Assembly: GCA_905207515.1 (NCBI GenBank)
Contig: CAJLLK010000043.1
Span: 1-7,096 of the forward strand
Source: an uncultured Christensenella sp.
GTDB taxonomy: Bacteria > Bacillota > Clostridia > Christensenellales > UBA1242
Reading direction: 5' to 3'
DNA: 7,096 nt
Within the stretch, counting starts at the first letter, position 1. The number at the start of each line of letters is the position of its first letter. A model generated the notes under the pieces. It was not told the DNA's origin. It was given only the letters and a program-made list of their open reading frames with translations, and ran no database searches. Positions 5,756 through 7,096 of the stretch are shown here, one piece after another. The translations under genes and the position numbers were made by a program.

Positions 5756-5783
5756 TGTCATCCTGAGCTTGTCAAAAAATCTC
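5756..5783 (+). repeat. Degenerate intergenic repeat, copy 2
   Basis: It begins TGTCATCCTGAGCTTGTC and shares 20 of 28 bases with the minus-strand element at 1684-1711. It lies between the DAC-domain gene and the rnpB promoter, starting 13 bases from the -35 box. No flanking duplication or ORF is seen, so it is a short non-coding repeat rather than an insertion sequence. Confidence 0.45.
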
Positions 5784-5809
5784 TTCTTTTAACAACAAAT
5801 CAAAATGTT

Positions 5810-7096
5810 TCAACCGACATTGAAAATCTGTTTAACTTTGCCCTGTTTATCCACCGAAAAGCCTTGCATAATTCCGTCTTGCGAAACTTTGATTGCCACG
5901 CCATATTTTGCCATGGTTGTCGTGGCTGCAAGCCTTCCACCGCCACGACTGCCTGCTTCGATTTTGATGATTGCACCGACCGCAATGATTGTTCCGTCAA
6001 AGTCCACGACGGTTGCGCCGTCAACAGAAGTCATTTCTTCGACAAGTTTTCGGTCGAGTTCAAAAAGCTTTTTGCCTGCGACGATTTTTCTTATTGCCAT
6101 GGTCTTTGTGTATTTATATTTATTCAAAAAATCTTCATAAGACAAGCTAAATTTTTCAATAATTTTTTTTGCGTTTCCAAGGTTATAAAGTTTTTCAGCT
6201 TCTTCAAGTTCCAAACGTTTTTTCATTTCGAAATGTTCTTCTGAAATGATGTCAGCAGCGTCGATGTGATTGAGCGCTTCTTCAGTTTTGTCTTTATTGA
6301 TATAAACCAAACATGCACCTTTATATGAAAACGAACAGTCCAGAGCGGTGTTGTAAATCGCCCGCCTGATTTGTTTTGCTGTGTAAGAAACATTGTTGTA
6401 AAGAAGACGAATGATTTCTTCATGGCTGTAAACGCACCAATTTCCGTTTCGTTTGGCAAAAATAAGCTGACGAGAATAAAAAATCAAGATGTCACCTTTT
6501 TCAGTCAAAACCACACCCACACGTTTATCATTGCAAATTCGAGCAAGCCTGTCAAAAACATAAGGCGAAACGGTCGGCACAATTTTTGGGCTTTTCAAAT
6601 TTAAATAACCAAGCAAAAATCCGTCTTTGTCAAATTCAACAAAAGAAGAAACACCATCAGTGAAAAGTGCAAAAAAGTCGTTGTTTATGATGTCGTTGTA
6701 ACTCACCTGATTTTTTGCGTCTGCCATTGTGGCAAGATTTATCAAAATTCCTAACTTGACGGTCGAACCTTCATAAGTTCTTGTCGACCATTTTTCCAGC
6801 CCGTTGATTATTCCCAAAATGGTGTCACTTCCGCTGTCTGTGATGCTCTCGACAAGCGCTTTTTCAATCGCCATGTTGTGAAGCTTTCGCAAATATGTTT
6901 TGTCAGAAATGTTGAGCGCAGAGATTTGGTTTATTTCATGAATAATCGACCTGATAAGGTTGACTTCAAAAGATTTGAACGCCTGTCCGCGTTTGAGAAT
7001 GATTCTGTAATCATCCATTTTTGTCGGTTTCAAAAGAATGGAATTGCTTTTGCCCAGAGCAACCTCGTTGTCTCTCGAAGAAGACTCGGTTTCGCC
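5810..7096 (-). CDS. DAC (DisA_N)-domain protein, possible c-di-AMP synthase; 5' end open
   Basis: DAC domains join two ATP into c-di-AMP. Numbering from TTG 7033, the C-terminal domain spans about 225-400: strand KGACLVYI (238-245), a long helical insert (about 262-325), then VDGATVVDFDGTIIAVGAI (337-355) with the DGA motif (338-340), SRGGGRLAA (362-370) where canonical enzymes have GTRHRAA, and YGVAIKVSQDG (377-387). The central His of RHR is missing, so activity is uncertain. Residues 86-215 form an N-terminal module that also looks DAC-like (FTDGVSSFVEFDKDGFLLGY; RVGVVLTEKGDILIF), perhaps a sensor. There are no membrane helices and no C-terminal HhH domain, so it is neither CdaA nor DisA. 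No stop occurs between 7033 and 7096, and neither TTG 7033 nor ATG 7018 has a ribosome-binding site, so the gene may begin outside the window. No clear terminator follows. The DAC assignment is fairly confident; activity is not. Confidence 0.8.
   Translation of the reverse strand, partial: GETESSSRDNEVALGKSNSILLKPTKMDDYRIILKRGQAFKSFEVNLIRSIIHEINQISALNISDKTYLRKLHNMAIEKALVESITDSGSDTILGIINGLEKWSTRTYEGSTVKLGILINLATMADAKNQVSYNDIINNDFFALFTDGVSSFVEFDKDGFLLGYLNLKSPKIVPTVSPYVFDRLARICNDKRVGVVLTEKGDILIFYSRQLIFAKRNGNWCVYSHEEIIRLLYNNVSYTAKQIRRAIYNTALDCSFSYKGACLVYINKDKTEEALNHIDAADIISEEHFEMKKRLELEEAEKLYNLGNAKKIIEKFSLSYEDFLNKYKYTKTMAIRKIVAGKKLFELDRKLVEEMTSVDGATVVDFDGTIIAVGAIIKIEAGSRGGGRLAATTTMAKYGVAIKVSQDGIMQGFSVDKQGKVKQIFNVG

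Noticed and set aside
5712..5809. c-di-AMP (ydaO-type) riboswitch or terminator after the DAC-domain gene
   Set aside because: I see no riboswitch consensus or hairpin with a U run; the space holds the rnpB promoter and a repeat copy.
1..7096. A single multi-gene defence or signalling system across the window
   Set aside because: The genes have separate promoters or terminators and no shared theme; only rarA and the E2-like gene look linked.

Overview
The window is an AT-rich chromosomal segment, most likely from a low-GC Firmicutes-type bacterium, probably an uncultured Clostridia-like lineage. The reasons are the A/T-rich codon use, strong AAGGAG ribosome-binding sites on two genes, TTGACT-N17-TATAAT promoters, a type A RNase P RNA and a full-length RarA. 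This placement is inferred from style, not from a marker phylogeny. No phage, transposon, CRISPR or tRNA genes are visible.

Layout from left to right. (1) 159-941, plus strand: an exported, membrane-anchored protein with two probable SH3-like segments. (2) 943-1470, minus strand: a small helix-turn-helix protein resembling sigma-70 region 4, tail to tail with the first gene and one base away. Upstream it has a good sigma-A promoter and a striking operator-like region: a 12-bp perfect inverted repeat, a third half-site next to the -35 box and a 10-bp tandem repeat. (3) 3991-1751, minus strand: a self-contained two-gene unit. rarA, the replication-associated AAA+ ATPase, is followed 15 bases later by a stand-alone E2-type acyltransferase-fold protein whose catalytic histidine is replaced by glutamate. 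An extended -10 promoter precedes rarA, and a hairpin terminator carries the last stop codon in its loop. (4) 5294-4062, minus strand: a 410-residue protein I do not recognise, with its start codon in the loop of an 8-bp inverted repeat. (5) 5708-5362, minus strand: rnpB, with a clear promoter and terminator. (6) 7096-5810, minus strand: a soluble protein ending in a DAC (diadenylate cyclase, DisA_N-type) domain. It keeps the DGA motif but has an altered RHR motif, and a DAC-like segment seems to precede the main domain. Its reading frame is open to the window edge, so the 5' end may lie outside.

Most of these genes are independent transcription units, and only rarA and the E2-like gene look co-transcribed. 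I see no multi-gene system joining the whole window. The parts most worth pursuing are the DAC-domain protein (possible c-di-AMP signalling, or a nucleotide-binding pseudo-enzyme), the histidine-less E2-fold protein coupled to rarA, and the operator region of the small HTH gene. Two degenerate copies of an intergenic repeat with the core TGTCATCC[A/T]GAG lie in two intergenic gaps.
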